DNA from: JAGPUQ01 sp050250395
Lineage (GTDB): Bacteria; Pseudomonadota; Gammaproteobacteria; Pseudomonadales; Porticoccaceae
Reading direction: 5' to 3'
Assembly: GCA_050250395.1 (NCBI GenBank)
Contig: JBFWOQ010000002.1
Location: 124,001-188,000, forward strand
Length of the DNA: 64,000 nt
The position numbers and the translations under genes are program-made. The notes beneath the pieces were generated by a model that saw only the letters and a list, made by a program, of their open reading frames with translations, was not told the DNA's origin and did no database searches. This document shows positions 26,001 to 35,298 of this stretch, piece after piece; positions within the stretch are counted from its first letter, which is position 1, and every line of letters begins with the position of its first letter.

Positions 26001-27896
26001 TCATTCGGCCTGCGCGACGACCAGGGATTCTTCGGCAGCGATCCACTCGGCTTCCAGTTGCTCCGCGCGCTGGCGCAACATGCCCTGGCGCTGGAGCAGC
26101 GCGGTGAGCTGCTCGCGGGCATCCACGCCATAGAGCGCCGGATCCGCCAGCTCCTGTTCCAGTCCCGCAAGTTCGGCGCCGACCCGATCCAGGTCCGCTA
26201 CAAGACGGGAGGCGCGCTCCTGCAGCGGCCGCAATTCCGCCCGGCGCGCCGCCTCGCGCCGGCGTTGATCGCGCCGACCCGCCGCATCTGTCGCCGCGAC
26301 TTGCTCGGCCGGTCGCGCTGCGTTCCGGGCACGGCGTTCGAGCCAGCGGCGGTAGTCCGTTAGGTCGCCATCGAAGACCGTCACCGCACCGTCGCTCACC
26401 AGCCAGTAGGTATCCACCGTGGTGGCGAGCAGATGGCGGTCGTGGGACACCACCACCAGCGCGCCGGCATAGTCCTGCAATGCCAGGGTCAGCGCCGCGC
26501 GCATTTCCAGATCGAGGTGATTGGTGGGTTCGTCGAGCAGCAGCAGATTGGGCGCCTGCCAGACCAGCAGGGCGAGCACCAAGCGCGCTTTTTCGCCACC
26601 GGACAGCGGCGCTACCGGGTTGCTTGCCCGATCGCCCGCGAAACCGAAACCACCGAGAAAGTCGCGCCACTTTTGCTCGGTGGCGACCGGACGGAGTCGG
26701 GCCAGGTGTTCGAGGGGGCTGGCACCGGGATCGAGCTGCTCCAGTTGGTGCTGCGCAAAATAACCGACGCGGAGACTGGTGCTGGTTTCGAGCTTGCCGG
26801 TCAGCGGCAGCAACTCGCCCGCGAGCGCGCGCACCAGGGTCGATTTGCCGGCCCCGTTGGGACCCAGCAGGCCGATGCGATCGCCGGGCGAGAGTTGCAG
26901 GGTGATGCCGTCGAGGATCGGCGGATCGCCGTACCCCAGACGCGCTTCGTTCAGCACCAGCAGCGGGTTGCCGGCGCGCGGCGGCTCCTTGAAGCGGAAG
27001 CGGAACGGATTGTCGACCTGGGCGGGCGCGACCAGCGTCATTCGTTCCAGCGCCTTGATCCGGCTCTGCGCGGCGCGGGCCTTGGTTGCCTGCGCGCGGA
27101 AGCGGTCGACGAAGCGCTGCATATGGGCCACGGCGCGCTGTTGCTGTTCGTAGGTCGCCTGTTGTCCCGCCAGCCGCGCCGCGCGCTGGCGTTCGAAATC
27201 GCTGTAGCCACCCCGGTACTGATGCAGTTGCCGGTGTTCGATGTGCAGCACCTCGTTGACCACGGCATCGAGAAAATCGCGGTCGTGAGAGATCAGCAAC
27301 AGGGTGCCGCGATAGGCCTTCAGCCAGTCTTCCAGCCACAGCACCGCTTCGAGGTCGAGGTGATTGGTCGGTTCGTCGAGCAGCAACAAGTCGGACGGGC
27401 ACATCAGTGCCCGGGCGAGTCCGAGGCGCACGCGCCAGCCGCCGGAAAACGAGGCGGCCGGCCGCTGCTGATCGGAGGTGCGAAAGCCCAGCCCGGACAG
27501 CAGCGTCGCCGCGCGGGCGTGGGCGGTGTAGCCGTCCACCTGCTGATAGTGGGCATGGGCGCGGCCGATGGCGGAACCGTCGCCAGCGGCGTCGGCACGC
27601 AAGACTTCGCGCTCGGCGTCCCGAAATCCCGGATCGCCGTCGAGTACCAGGTCGAGGGCTGATCGCTCCAGGTCGCCGAGATCCTGCGCCATATGGGCGA
27701 CGATCCAGTGTTTCGGCACGGAGGCCTCGCCGGTCTCCGACGACAGTTCGCCGCGCAGCAGCGCCAGCAGCGAGCTTTTGCCGCTGCCATTGGCGCCGAT
27801 CAGGCCGACGCGATGGCCCGGGTAGAGCGTCGCCGAGGCTTGCTCCAACAGGGGCTCGACGTGCCGGCGCAAGGTAATGCCGGAGAGTTGGATCAC
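26001..27896 (-). CDS. ABC-F ATPase, YheS type
   Basis: Soluble ABC-F protein of the group that binds the ribosomal E site; the exact role of YheS is not well settled. 631 residues, close to E. coli YheS (637) and similar along its length. Two ABC cassettes: Walker A GANGSGKSS (near 36) and GPNGAGKST (near 345); signatures FSGGWRVRLGLARALM and LSGGEKARLVLALLVWQ; both Walker B motifs are LLLDEPTNHLDLE. A charged C-terminal coiled coil follows. No membrane segment. Convergent with glmS, monocistronic. Confidence 0.9.
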   Translation of the reverse strand: MIQLSGITLRRHVEPLLEQASATLYPGHRVGLIGANGSGKSSLLALLRGELSSETGEASVPKHWIVAHMAQDLGDLERSALDLVLDGDPGFRDAEREVLRADAAGDGSAIGRAHAHYQQVDGYTAHARAATLLSGLGFRTSDQQRPAASFSGGWRVRLGLARALMCPSDLLLLDEPTNHLDLEAVLWLEDWLKAYRGTLLLISHDRDFLDAVVNEVLHIEHRQLHQYRGGYSDFERQRAARLAGQQATYEQQQRAVAHMQRFVDRFRAQATKARAAQSRIKALERMTLVAPAQVDNPFRFRFKEPPRAGNPLLVLNEARLGYGDPPILDGITLQLSPGDRIGLLGPNGAGKSTLVRALAGELLPLTGKLETSTSLRVGYFAQHQLEQLDPGASPLEHLARLRPVATEQKWRDFLGGFGFAGDRASNPVAPLSGGEKARLVLALLVWQAPNLLLLDEPTNHLDLEMRAALTLALQDYAGALVVVSHDRHLLATTVDTYWLVSDGAVTVFDGDLTDYRRWLERRARNAARPAEQVAATDAAGRRDQRRREAARRAELRPLQERASRLVADLDRVGAELAGLEQELADPALYGVDAREQLTALLQRQGMLRQRAEQLEAEWIAAEESLVVAQAE

Positions 27897-27936
27897 GGTT
27901 TTTGGGTTCCGGGGAGATGCTTGAGTTGCAGTTCGT

Positions 27937-28650
27937 TCAACGTCTGGCGTGAAGACTGGGGTTCACGATCGCGGCGATCCGGTCAGGTGCGCAATTGAGG
28001 TACAGCGACTTGTTCAGCCAGCGGCGGTCAGGGTAGTAAGAAAACAGGAACTGGCCATCCTTGAGGTTTTCCACCACCTTGTTGATGATGTTGGGGCGGA
28101 CCGCGGGACAACCGTAGCTGCGGCCGATGCCCCCCTTGAGCTGGATCCAGATTGGATCGACGTACTCGGCGGAGTGAATCACGATCTTGCGTTTGCGCGC
28201 GAGGTCGTTAATGCCGGGTTCGAGCCCGTCCATGCGCAGTGAATAACCGAAATTGCCGTAATAGGTTTCGGCGGTGCGGAACAACCCCAGGCTCGACTGA
28301 CGACTGCCCATGTCGTTGGAAAACCGCGTCGCCATCTCATCGCCCGAACCACGGCCATGGGCCACGTGATCCTCAATCAGCAGTTTGCGCCGCTCCAGGT
28401 CGAAGACCCAGAACCGCTGTTTGTTGGACGGTAGAGAAAAATCGATCACCGCGAGCCGCTGTGCCGGACGTACGCCGGCAGCGACGGCGCAGTTCATGGC
28501 GGTGACCGCCTTGGTCAGCACCTGACGGTCAAGTGCCGGCGCGGTCCGCGCCAGCGCCTGGGTCAGGGATTCGCTGCGCGGGTCTGCCCATGCCTGTGGC
28601 ATCAGCGCGAACACCAGGGTGGTCAGCATCAGGCGCGAAACGGCTGCCAT
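27937..28650 (-). CDS. Murein L,D-transpeptidase catalytic-domain family protein (secreted)
   Basis: 237 residues with an N-terminal signal peptide (MLTTLVFALMPQAWA). The YkuD_2-type catalytic core shows IHSAEYVDP and then GRSYGCPAVRP, where His and Cys are the likely catalytic pair of L,D-transpeptidases. The expected role is in cell-wall cross-linking or an unproved periplasmic transfer. It follows tRNA-Thr on the same strand and could share its transcript. Substrate not predictable from the sequence. Confidence 0.8.
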   Translation of the reverse strand: MAAVSRLMLTTLVFALMPQAWADPRSESLTQALARTAPALDRQVLTKAVTAMNCAVAAGVRPAQRLAVIDFSLPSNKQRFWVFDLERRKLLIEDHVAHGRGSGDEMATRFSNDMGSRQSSLGLFRTAETYYGNFGYSLRMDGLEPGINDLARKRKIVIHSAEYVDPIWIQLKGGIGRSYGCPAVRPNIINKVVENLKDGQFLFSYYPDRRWLNKSLYLNCAPDRIAAIVNPSLHARR

Positions 28651-28773
28651 GGGTGAACGTCTCCTTTCGTCGCGCCAGGGAAGCTATGGGTGTCGTGAGC
28701 GCACGCCAATTCTGCCTCACAAAGCGGCCTCGATGCACGCTGCGATGGTTTAAATCCGACGGCGGGGTGTGTC

Positions 28774-28850
28774 TGGTGCCGGAAAGAGGATTTGAACCTC
28801 CGACCAACGCATTACGAATGCGCTGCTCTACCGAGCTGAGCTATTCCGGC
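28774..28850 (-). tRNA. tRNA-Thr (anticodon CGT)
   Basis: A 77-nt cloverleaf with encoded CCA. The acceptor arms are GCCGGAA and TTCCGGC; the anticodon stem-loop is GCGCA-TTCGTAA-TGCGT, giving anticodon CGU that reads ACG. The T arm has TTCAAAT. It starts 13 nt after the dsbA stop codon, so it is probably cut from the dsbA transcript or has a promoter inside dsbA. Confidence 0.96.
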
Positions 28851-28863
28851 GGGGAGCGAGAGT

Positions 28864-29562
28864 CTACTTGGCAGGCGCGGTGCTGTCACTTGCGTGGCGC
28901 TTGGCGCGGGTGGCGCGTTCCACCGCTATCAAGTGGTCGATGACCGCGAGCATGGCTTCGTGACTGCCGGCTTGGCGGGCGGAGACCCGGTACTTGCCCT
29001 CGACCACGATCTCCGGCGTCCCGGTAATCTTGTAGCTGCGTTGGCGGGCATCGGCCTGACCCACCGCGCTGCCGACGCCGAAGGAATTGAACGTCTTGCT
29101 GAAGGCATCGCCATCCACGCCGTGAGCGGTAAAGATTTTCTTGATCTCCCCTTCTGTTCCCAGTTTGTTTTGTTCCACATTCATGGCATCGAACAATGCT
29201 CGGTGGAGGGGATCCAGAACATTGAGCGCCTTGGCCGTGTAGTACGCGCGTGCGTGCAATTCCATGGTGGGATGCCAGATGGCCGGGCTGCGCAACAGCA
29301 CCACGTCGGCCGGCAGCGTCTTGCTCCATTTTTCCAGCTGAGGCTCGAACGAGTAACAGTGGCCGCAGCCGTACCAGAACACCTCGGTGACTTCGATCTT
29401 GCTGGCATCGCCGGTGCGCACGGGTTCGTCCAGCACCAGGTAATGCTTGCCGGCGACATAGTCGGTCGCGCTCGCCAGCGCAGTGGCCAGCACCAGAACC
29501 GTTGCTCCCAAAGTTTTTAGTGCCAGGGTTTTCAATGTCAGGGCTTTCAGCGATCGACCCAT
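28864..29562 (-). CDS. dsbA: Thiol:disulfide interchange protein DsbA
   Basis: Periplasmic oxidase that makes disulfide bonds in exported proteins. Signal peptide of about 30 residues (LGATVLVLATALASA). The active site is CGHC within WYGCGHCYSFEP; the cis-Pro loop is seen as TGTPEIVVEGKY. ATG at 29562 gives 232 residues and has a GGGAG upstream; a start 63 nt earlier lacks a signal-like beginning. It lies about 100 nt after cytochrome c4, the gene order known from Pseudomonas. The signal region has a short Leu-Lys-Thr-Leu internal repeat. Confidence 0.94.
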   Translation of the reverse strand: MGRSLKALTLKTLALKTLGATVLVLATALASATDYVAGKHYLVLDEPVRTGDASKIEVTEVFWYGCGHCYSFEPQLEKWSKTLPADVVLLRSPAIWHPTMELHARAYYTAKALNVLDPLHRALFDAMNVEQNKLGTEGEIKKIFTAHGVDGDAFSKTFNSFGVGSAVGQADARQRSYKITGTPEIVVEGKYRVSARQAGSHEAMLAVIDHLIAVERATRAKRHASDSTAPAK

Positions 29563-29666
29563 TCGAGGTGTCTCCCTCACTTGGTGGGCGGGCGCAACCG
29601 GCAAGCGGTTTCGACGGTTCGACACGGCGTACCTGCCACAGTTGCGGGCCTAATCCTGAGCGATGG

Positions 29667-30308
29667 TTATTTTAGACCGGCGATAAAGTTGGCGACGGCT
29701 GCGATTTCCTGGTCGGTCATGCGGGCGGCGACGCCCCGCATGACGGCGTTTTCATCGTTGCCGCGGGCGCCGGGCCAGGCTGCGTCGTGCGCGCCGTCGC
29801 GGAACGCGCGCAGTTGTTTCACAAGATATTCGGCATGTTGTCCGCCGAGCGCTGGATAACCGGCCGGGGCGTTGCCATTGCCCACCGGTGAATGACAGCC
29901 GGTACAGGCCGGCACACCCGTCTCGAGGTTGCCACTGCGGTAGATCGTGGCGCCCAGCGCCATCGCCTTGGCGTCATCCTTGGCCCCTGCCCACTGGCGC
30001 GGTTGCGCGGCGAAATAGGCGGCAATATCGGCGAGATCCTGGGGGCTCAAATCGTTCAGCAAACCGGACATTTCCGCGACGGTGCGCCGACCGGATTGCA
30101 TGTCGAGTAGTTGCTTGAGCAGATATTTTTCGCCCAACCCGGCGAGATGCGGAAAATTCGGTGCCGGGCTGGCACCGCTGGCGCCATGGCAGCCCGCGCA
30201 GACGGCCGTTTTGGCTTTGCCGGCACTGGCGTCGCCGGCCGCCAGGGTTGGTGACGCCAGCACAGTGGCCATAGCGCCGGCCAGGCACAGAAGTATCGCT
30301 TTCCTCAT
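29667..30308 (-). CDS. Cytochrome c4 (diheme periplasmic cytochrome)
   Basis: Electron carrier between the bc1 complex and terminal oxidases. 213 residues with a signal peptide (MRKAILLCLAGAMATVLA) and two cytochrome c domains: heme motifs CAGCH in the N-half and CTGCH in the C-half, with Met ligand candidates in AEMSGLLNDL and VMRGVAARM. The ATG at 30308 starts the signal peptide; a longer reading frame upstream is not signal-like. Divergent from engB. Confidence 0.94.
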   Translation of the reverse strand: MRKAILLCLAGAMATVLASPTLAAGDASAGKAKTAVCAGCHGASGASPAPNFPHLAGLGEKYLLKQLLDMQSGRRTVAEMSGLLNDLSPQDLADIAAYFAAQPRQWAGAKDDAKAMALGATIYRSGNLETGVPACTGCHSPVGNGNAPAGYPALGGQHAEYLVKQLRAFRDGAHDAAWPGARGNDENAVMRGVAARMTDQEIAAVANFIAGLK

Positions 30309-30524
30309 ATTCTGCTCGCTCGATTTGGCTAGAATGGGCGCCCGTCCGCGCAGGTCGGCGCGACGGGGGCGGAGTATATACCAATCGCCGGTCGCGCTTA
30401 ACGCGGCGAGCCTCCCGGCCGCATGACCGCTACCGGCAAGCGTCCACCGTCTTTGTCCGGGCAAGTGCAGTGGAGCCCGACACCCGAATCACCATCGCGC
30501 CAACAATTGCCCAGGACCCGAGCC

Positions 30525-31223
30525 ATGTCTAACCATCCCAGCCAGAACGGCGACCAGGCTTCGGCGATGGCACCGGAAGCCGCCGGCAATGAAGTCCAGC
30601 AAGGGTTGCCCAAGGTCGACTTCCAGCGTGCGGCTTTTCTCAAGAGCGCGCCGACACTCGCGGATTGCCCGCCCGATCAGGGCATTGAAGTCGCATTCGC
30701 TGGCCGTTCCAACGCGGGCAAATCCAGCGCGCTCAACGCACTGACGCGCCAGAGCAAGCTGGCGCGCACCAGCAAGACACCGGGACGCACCCGGCTGATG
30801 AACTTTTTTGCGCTGGCGCCGGGACGGCGGTTGGTCGATCTGCCCGGTTACGGCTTCGCCAAGGTGCCCAAGGCGATGAAGGCGGAGTGGGACCAGCATC
30901 TCGCCCACTATCTGCGTGCGCGATCGTCGCTGCGCGGGTTGGTGTTGCTGATGGATATCCGGCATCCACTGCAAACCTTCGACCAGCACATGCTGGCGTG
31001 GGCTGCGGAGGCGGCGCTGCCGGTACATGTACTGCTCACCAAGGCGGACAAACTCAATCGCGGCCCCGCCCAGGCGACGCTGCTCAGAGTGCGGCGCGAG
31101 GTAGCCCGGATGGGCCTCACGGAAGTCACCGCGCAGACGTTTTCCGCGCATACCGGACTCGGATTGGCGGCCCTCGAAGCACGCCTTGCGGACTGGCTGG
31201 CGGACGGTTTGGCCGCCGCGTGA
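30525..31223 (+). CDS. engB: Ribosome biogenesis GTPase EngB (YihA/YsxC)
   Basis: GTPase needed for large ribosomal subunit assembly. G1 GRSNAGKSSALNAL, G3 DLPGYGFAKVP, G4 TKADKLNR. ATG at 30525 gives 232 residues; a start 102 nt earlier would add unrelated residues. The N-terminal 40 residues are a low-complexity extension. Divergent from cytochrome c4. Confidence 0.95.
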   Translation: MSNHPSQNGDQASAMAPEAAGNEVQQGLPKVDFQRAAFLKSAPTLADCPPDQGIEVAFAGRSNAGKSSALNALTRQSKLARTSKTPGRTRLMNFFALAPGRRLVDLPGYGFAKVPKAMKAEWDQHLAHYLRARSSLRGLVLLMDIRHPLQTFDQHMLAWAAEAALPVHVLLTKADKLNRGPAQATLLRVRREVARMGLTEVTAQTFSAHTGLGLAALEARLADWLADGLAAA

Positions 31224-31813
31224 TTTCAGATGGAGCGCTGTTGTCCCCGATCCGAGAGCTCCTTCAACACTTGTCTGCATATTGGCGTTATCGAAGACAT
31301 CGGTTCAATGTCGAGAGCGATGACGGCGGTCTTTGGCGCGCGGCAAAACCGCTGCCCGCACGCCACGTTACCCAGGGCTACGCAGCCGTGTCGAACGGTT
31401 CCAAGTTGCCCTTGCGAAGCGGTGGCGGTACGGCGATCCATTGGAATGGCGCCGAGGAAAATTCCATCCGCGCAGGCGGTTCCAAGTTTCGTTTGACGCA
31501 CCCTACCCCGTAAATCTCACCGATTGTAGAGCGGAGTTGATCAAGGGCGCTGTTGGGGCTGCTGGAGAACCCTTGGTGGGCCATCGGAGTCCTGTCTGGC
31601 ATCGGCGCGGCCGATCGGCAGGTTGGTGACCACGAACCGCGGGTTGGCTTTGTTGGGCAGGTACTCCGCCTTGCCCACCACCTCACGGCTTCCCAGCGCG
31701 TGAAATTGCAACTGCGAGGGAATGCACGCTGTCGTCATAGGCCTCTCGTCGGGTTGTAGGTAAGTGCCTGGTGACGCTTACTTTATGCACCGGACAGAGG
31801 CCCACTTCCCTAA
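31224..31813. other. Gene-poor gap with transposase remnant
   Basis: 590 bp between engB and sodC without an intact gene. The only recognisable content is the IS1380-type fragment at 31625-31738. The short frames elsewhere in it show no family features. Probably a decayed insertion. Confidence 0.6.
31625..31738 (-). pseudogene. IS1380-family transposase remnant
   Basis: About 35 codons on the minus strand read LGSREVVGKAEYLPNKANPR followed by FVVTNLP. This matches the conserved segment VVGKAE-xLP-xxANPRFVVTxL of IS1380-type DDE transposases, as remembered from that family. There is no upstream start region, no downstream catalytic part and no terminal repeats, so only a fragment survives. 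The frame continues about 25 codons without further similarity. Confidence 0.65.
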
Positions 31814-32362
31814 TCAGCGGCGAGATTGACGGGTTAGTGCGCGGGGCGTGACCACCCCGCAGGCCAGACGCGCACCGCCGCCGCCGAGGGGCGCCGGCAC
31901 ATCGGCGTGGTTGTCGCCGCCGGCATGGATCACCAGCGCGCGGCCCTGGATGTCGGCGAGCTTGGCCAGACGCGGCGCCAGCACCGGTTGGGTTGCCGTG
32001 CCGTCGGCCGCCACGAACAGCGGCGGCAGATCGCCGAGGTGGCCATCGCCCCAGGGGGCGCCGTGATGGCCCGTGGCGGCGGGATCGTAATGGCTGCCCG
32101 CCGCGCCGGCGGGCACGCTCGCGCCGTCTTTTGGGGCCGGCCCGCAGCTGGGATTCTGATGTATGTGGAAACCGTGGAGACCGGCCGCCAGACCGCTCAG
32201 TTGCGGGGCGAACACCAGGCCGTGGCTCGATTCGGTAACGGTCACGACACCCAGCGCGGCGCCGGTGCCTTTCGCATCCACGGTATTCATCTGCACCGAG
32301 AGCGCCGCAGCCTGGGCGCAGCCGACACCGAACAGGGCCAACAGCAAGAGCGGGGTTTTCAT
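31814..32362 (-). CDS. sodC: Cu/Zn superoxide dismutase, periplasmic
   Basis: Dismutes superoxide in the periplasm. 182 residues with a signal peptide (LLLLALFGVGCAQA). Metal ligands are recognisable in HGFHIHQNPSCGP, GSHYDPAATGHHG and HAGGDNHADVP, and the second disulfide cysteine is in ARLACGVV. ATG at 32362 starts the signal peptide. Single-gene unit. Confidence 0.93.
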   Translation of the reverse strand: MKTPLLLLALFGVGCAQAAALSVQMNTVDAKGTGAALGVVTVTESSHGLVFAPQLSGLAAGLHGFHIHQNPSCGPAPKDGASVPAGAAGSHYDPAATGHHGAPWGDGHLGDLPPLFVAADGTATQPVLAPRLAKLADIQGRALVIHAGGDNHADVPAPLGGGGARLACGVVTPRALTRQSRR

Positions 32363-32457
32363 CGAGACCTCCTTGGATTCAACAGTGGACGGGGCCATTG
32401 GTACATTTTGGCGCGCACCCTGCGTGCCAACCCACTGACAGCATGGGTGGCGCGCGA

Positions 32458-33237
32458 TTAACGCACCAGACGCCGCCGGACGGCAGCGGTCGCGATCAGC
32501 AATCCCGCTGCGCCGTAGGCAACGATCACCAGCAGATGCAGCAGCGGCGCGTGAAGGGAACCGCCGGTGAGCAACGGCCGCACCAGATCGACAACATGCG
32601 CGAGCGGGAGCAGGTAGGCGAGATCCCGCAGCAGTTCGGGGAACTGTTCGCGCGGGAAAAATACGCCGCCGGTGAGCAGCATGGGCGTCAGCACCAGCGT
32701 GAAGTAATAGAGAAAAAAATCGTAGGATCGCGATCTTGCCGTCACCACCATCGCGCAGGCGGCAAAGGTGAATCCCGCGACCGCCAACACCGGCAATGCC
32801 AGCAGCGCGCGCAGGTCGGCGACCAGCCCGAGCAGCGCGGCGACGATGAGGATGGCGGTGGCGTTCATCAGACCCTTGGTCGCGGCCCAGAGAATCTCGC
32901 CGAGCACGATATCGTCCACGGTAAGGGGCGCATTCAGCATGGCGCCCCAGGTCTGCTGGCCCGCCATGCGGGTGTAGGCGGAATACATGGCTTCAAAGCT
33001 GGCGGTGAAGAGGGTGCTGGAGCAGATGATTCCGGAGGCCAGGAACGCCATGTAAGGCAATTGGCCCAGATCCCCCACCAGTTGCCCGAAGCCGTAGCCG
33101 AAGGCCATCAGGTATAGCAGCGGCTCGCCGAAGTTGCCGAGTGCCGAGGGCAGCAGAATTTTCCGCCAGACGCGAAAATTGCGGCGCCACACCGCGAAGC
33201 ACCGCACACTGGGATCGGGGATCAGCGTGATCGACAT
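32458..33237 (-). CDS. ABC-2 type transporter permease (NodJ-like)
   Basis: 259 residues with six hydrophobic segments, in the ABC-2/NodJ family that exports lipids or polysaccharides. It lies 4 nt downstream of its ATPase gene, so the two form one exporter. NodJ-like pairs are common in non-nodulating bacteria, so this does not suggest Nod factor export. Substrate unknown. Confidence 0.88.
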   Translation of the reverse strand: MSITLIPDPSVRCFAVWRRNFRVWRKILLPSALGNFGEPLLYLMAFGYGFGQLVGDLGQLPYMAFLASGIICSSTLFTASFEAMYSAYTRMAGQQTWGAMLNAPLTVDDIVLGEILWAATKGLMNATAILIVAALLGLVADLRALLALPVLAVAGFTFAACAMVVTARSRSYDFFLYYFTLVLTPMLLTGGVFFPREQFPELLRDLAYLLPLAHVVDLVRPLLTGGSLHAPLLHLLVIVAYGAAGLLIATAAVRRRLVR

Positions 33238-33241
33238 GGCA

Positions 33242-34177
33242 TCAGTCCCGCAGATCGTGGCCGGTCAATTTCAGGAAGACATCTTCCAGATTGGCCGGGC
33301 GGTGCAGGTAGCGTTGGTCGGTGGCATCGAGCCGTTCCAGCAGGGCGCGCGGCTTCGCGGTGTAGAGGAGCGTGAGATCCCCGATCCGGTGAATGCGAAC
33401 CCCGGTGTCCGGCGCCGCGTCGGCGCCCCAGGTATCGGCGCTGGGGCCGGTCAATTCGAGCACATGGGGTTCAATGTGCTCGGCAATCAATGCCCGGGGC
33501 GTGCCGCAGGCCACGATGCGACCGGCATCGAGAATCGCCAGACGATCGCACAGGCGTTCCGCCTCCTCCATGTAATGGGTGGTCAGGATCAAGGTGGTGC
33601 CGGCATCGCGCAGTTCCCGCAAGCGCTGCCAGATATGGTGCCGGGCCTGGGGGTCGAGGCCGGTGGTGGGCTCGTCGAGCACCACCAGGCGGGGTCGGTT
33701 GATCAGCGCCCGCGCCAGGGTCAGCCGCCGCTTCATGCCGCCCGAGAGTTCCGGAATCGCCACCTGCTCGCGGCCTTCGAGGTTTGCGAATGCGATCAGC
33801 TCGGCGATCCGTTCCTCGATCCGCGGTCCGCGCAGACCGAAGTAACTGGCGTAGGTGAGGAGGTTTTCGCGCACCGTGAAGTCGGGATCGAGGCTGTCGA
33901 ACTGCGGCACGATCCCGATCTGCTCGCGTGCGATCCGCGCCCGCTGGGGAATCGGTTCGTCCAGCACCTGGATCGTGCCGCTGTCCGGCGGCGTCAGGCC
34001 CAGCAGCATGCGCAGGGTCGTGGTCTTGCCGGCGCCGTTCGGGCCCAGCAGGCCGAAGCACTCGCCTTCCTCGACCACGAGGTCCAGATTGTCAACCACG
34101 CTGCGGCCCGCATAACGCTTGCAGAGGCCGCGCATCGCAACGAGGAGGGCGGTGGCCTGCGGTTGCTCTACCTGCAT
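33242..34177 (-). CDS. ABC transporter ATPase (NodI-like)
   Basis: Energises the permease at 32458-33237. Walker A GPNGAGKTT, Q-loop PQFDSLD, signature LSGGMKRRLTLARAL, Walker B LVVLDEPTTGLD and H-loop TTHYMEEAE. ATG at 34177 gives 311 residues, beginning at MQVEQPQATALLVAMRGLCK; the frame upstream is not ABC-like. No clear Shine-Dalgarno was seen. Confidence 0.9.
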   Translation of the reverse strand: MQVEQPQATALLVAMRGLCKRYAGRSVVDNLDLVVEEGECFGLLGPNGAGKTTTLRMLLGLTPPDSGTIQVLDEPIPQRARIAREQIGIVPQFDSLDPDFTVRENLLTYASYFGLRGPRIEERIAELIAFANLEGREQVAIPELSGGMKRRLTLARALINRPRLVVLDEPTTGLDPQARHHIWQRLRELRDAGTTLILTTHYMEEAERLCDRLAILDAGRIVACGTPRALIAEHIEPHVLELTGPSADTWGADAAPDTGVRIHRIGDLTLLYTAKPRALLERLDATDQRYLHRPANLEDVFLKLTGHDLRD

Positions 34178-34368
34178 GGGGGTTGATACTGCCGGGGGGG
34201 GTCGGGTATTGCCAAACGATGACGCATGGTACCTGCGGTTCTGCGGCGCGTCATCCGTCGGCACGGCCAGCGCGACCAACGGAGCAAGGTTCGACGCCGC
34301 TCCGTGGGCGTGATGGACCTTGGCGTTGAGGCGGGGCAAGCGGCCGGCGGGAGATCCGGCGGGGCGGG

Positions 34369-35190
34369 TTACCAGCGCTCCCAGACCGGACGGCAGTCAT
34401 CCGGCACCGCGGGCTGACGCCCCAGTTCGGCCCAGTGCTGACCGGGCTGATGAAAATCCGAACCGGTGGACGCACTCAGCTGGCTCTGTTCGCACAGCGC
34501 GGCCAGGGTCCGGGTTTCGGAACCGGCCTGCCGGCCGGAAACCACCTCGATGGCCTCGCCACCCGCGGCGCGAAAATCCTCTACGAGTTCGCGCAGGCGT
34601 GTGCGGGTCAACTGATATTTCTCCGGATGGGCGATCACCGCGGTGCCGCCGGCGTCGCGAATCCAGGCAATGATTTGCGGCAACGATGCCCATTCGTCTT
34701 TTACATCGCCGATGCGGCCGCTGCCCAGATACTTGCGAAAGGCTTCGTCGATCGTGCGCACGGCGCCGGATTCCACCAGCATCTCCGCAATGTGGGGGCG
34801 CCCGACGCTGATGCGGCTGGCAAGTTCTTCCACGCGGTCGGTGAGATCGCCGAGCCCCTGCTTTGCCAGCCGTGCGGCAATGATGCCGGCGCGCTTGCGC
34901 CGTGCGGTCTGCTGGACCGAGACGGCTTCCTGGATGGCGTCGCGGCCGCGACCGATATTGAGTCCGACCACATGAATCGTCTGCTGGCGCCATTGCGCCG
35001 ACAGCTCGATCCCGGCCACCAGTCGCAACGACCCGAAGCGGGTATCGCCGAGGCTGTCGAAGCCCGCCGTGGTGTCGTGATCCGTGATCGCGAGCAGGTC
35101 GACCCCGCAGGCCAGCGCCCGCTCCACCAGCTCAAGCGGTGTCAGCTTGCCGTCGGATGCGGTGGAGTGGGTGTGAAGATCAACCTGCAT
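34369..35190 (-). CDS. PHP-domain phosphoesterase, RNase AM/YciV-like
   Basis: 273 residues with the PHP metal motifs: HTHSTASDGKL at the N-terminus, ITDHDT, an invariant E in AGIELSA, HPEKY and GSDFHQPGQ near the end. Members act on nucleoside 3',5'-bisphosphates and as a 5'-3' exoribonuclease that matures 5S and 23S rRNA. ATG at 35190 places the first metal motif at residues 6-8. It lies downstream of tRNA-Met on the same strand. Confidence 0.85.
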   Translation of the reverse strand: MQVDLHTHSTASDGKLTPLELVERALACGVDLLAITDHDTTAGFDSLGDTRFGSLRLVAGIELSAQWRQQTIHVVGLNIGRGRDAIQEAVSVQQTARRKRAGIIAARLAKQGLGDLTDRVEELASRISVGRPHIAEMLVESGAVRTIDEAFRKYLGSGRIGDVKDEWASLPQIIAWIRDAGGTAVIAHPEKYQLTRTRLRELVEDFRAAGGEAIEVVSGRQAGSETRTLAALCEQSQLSASTGSDFHQPGQHWAELGRQPAVPDDCRPVWERW

Positions 35191-35234
35191 GAAGACGCCG
35201 GATGCGAGCACGCGCATCGATTGGGGTGAATGCA

Positions 35235-35259
35235 CGGGCGCCCCGATTCGGGGCGCCCG
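35235..35259. other. Perfect GC-rich hairpin between tRNA-Met and the PHP gene
   Basis: An 11-bp perfect stem CGGGCGCCCCG with a 3-nt loop. It has no T-tract on the minus strand, so it is a weak intrinsic terminator at best; it could mark RNA processing between the tRNA and the next gene. Confidence 0.5.
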
Positions 35260-35298
35260 GCGTTTGCCGGGAGGTCGAGTTCGACACGGGTATCGATA

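Noticed and set aside
25891..27402. A 503-residue minus-strand frame over the ABC-F gene
   Set aside because: Out-of-frame shadow of the ABC-F protein, low-complexity Arg/Pro/Gly content.
31378..31686. A 102-residue minus-strand frame in the engB-sodC gap
   Set aside because: Different frame from the transposase remnant, Trp/Pro/Arg-rich, no family similarity.
32458..34177. Nodulation-type export system
   Set aside because: NodIJ-like pairs are common ABC-2 exporters in non-nodulating bacteria, and there are no nod genes nearby.
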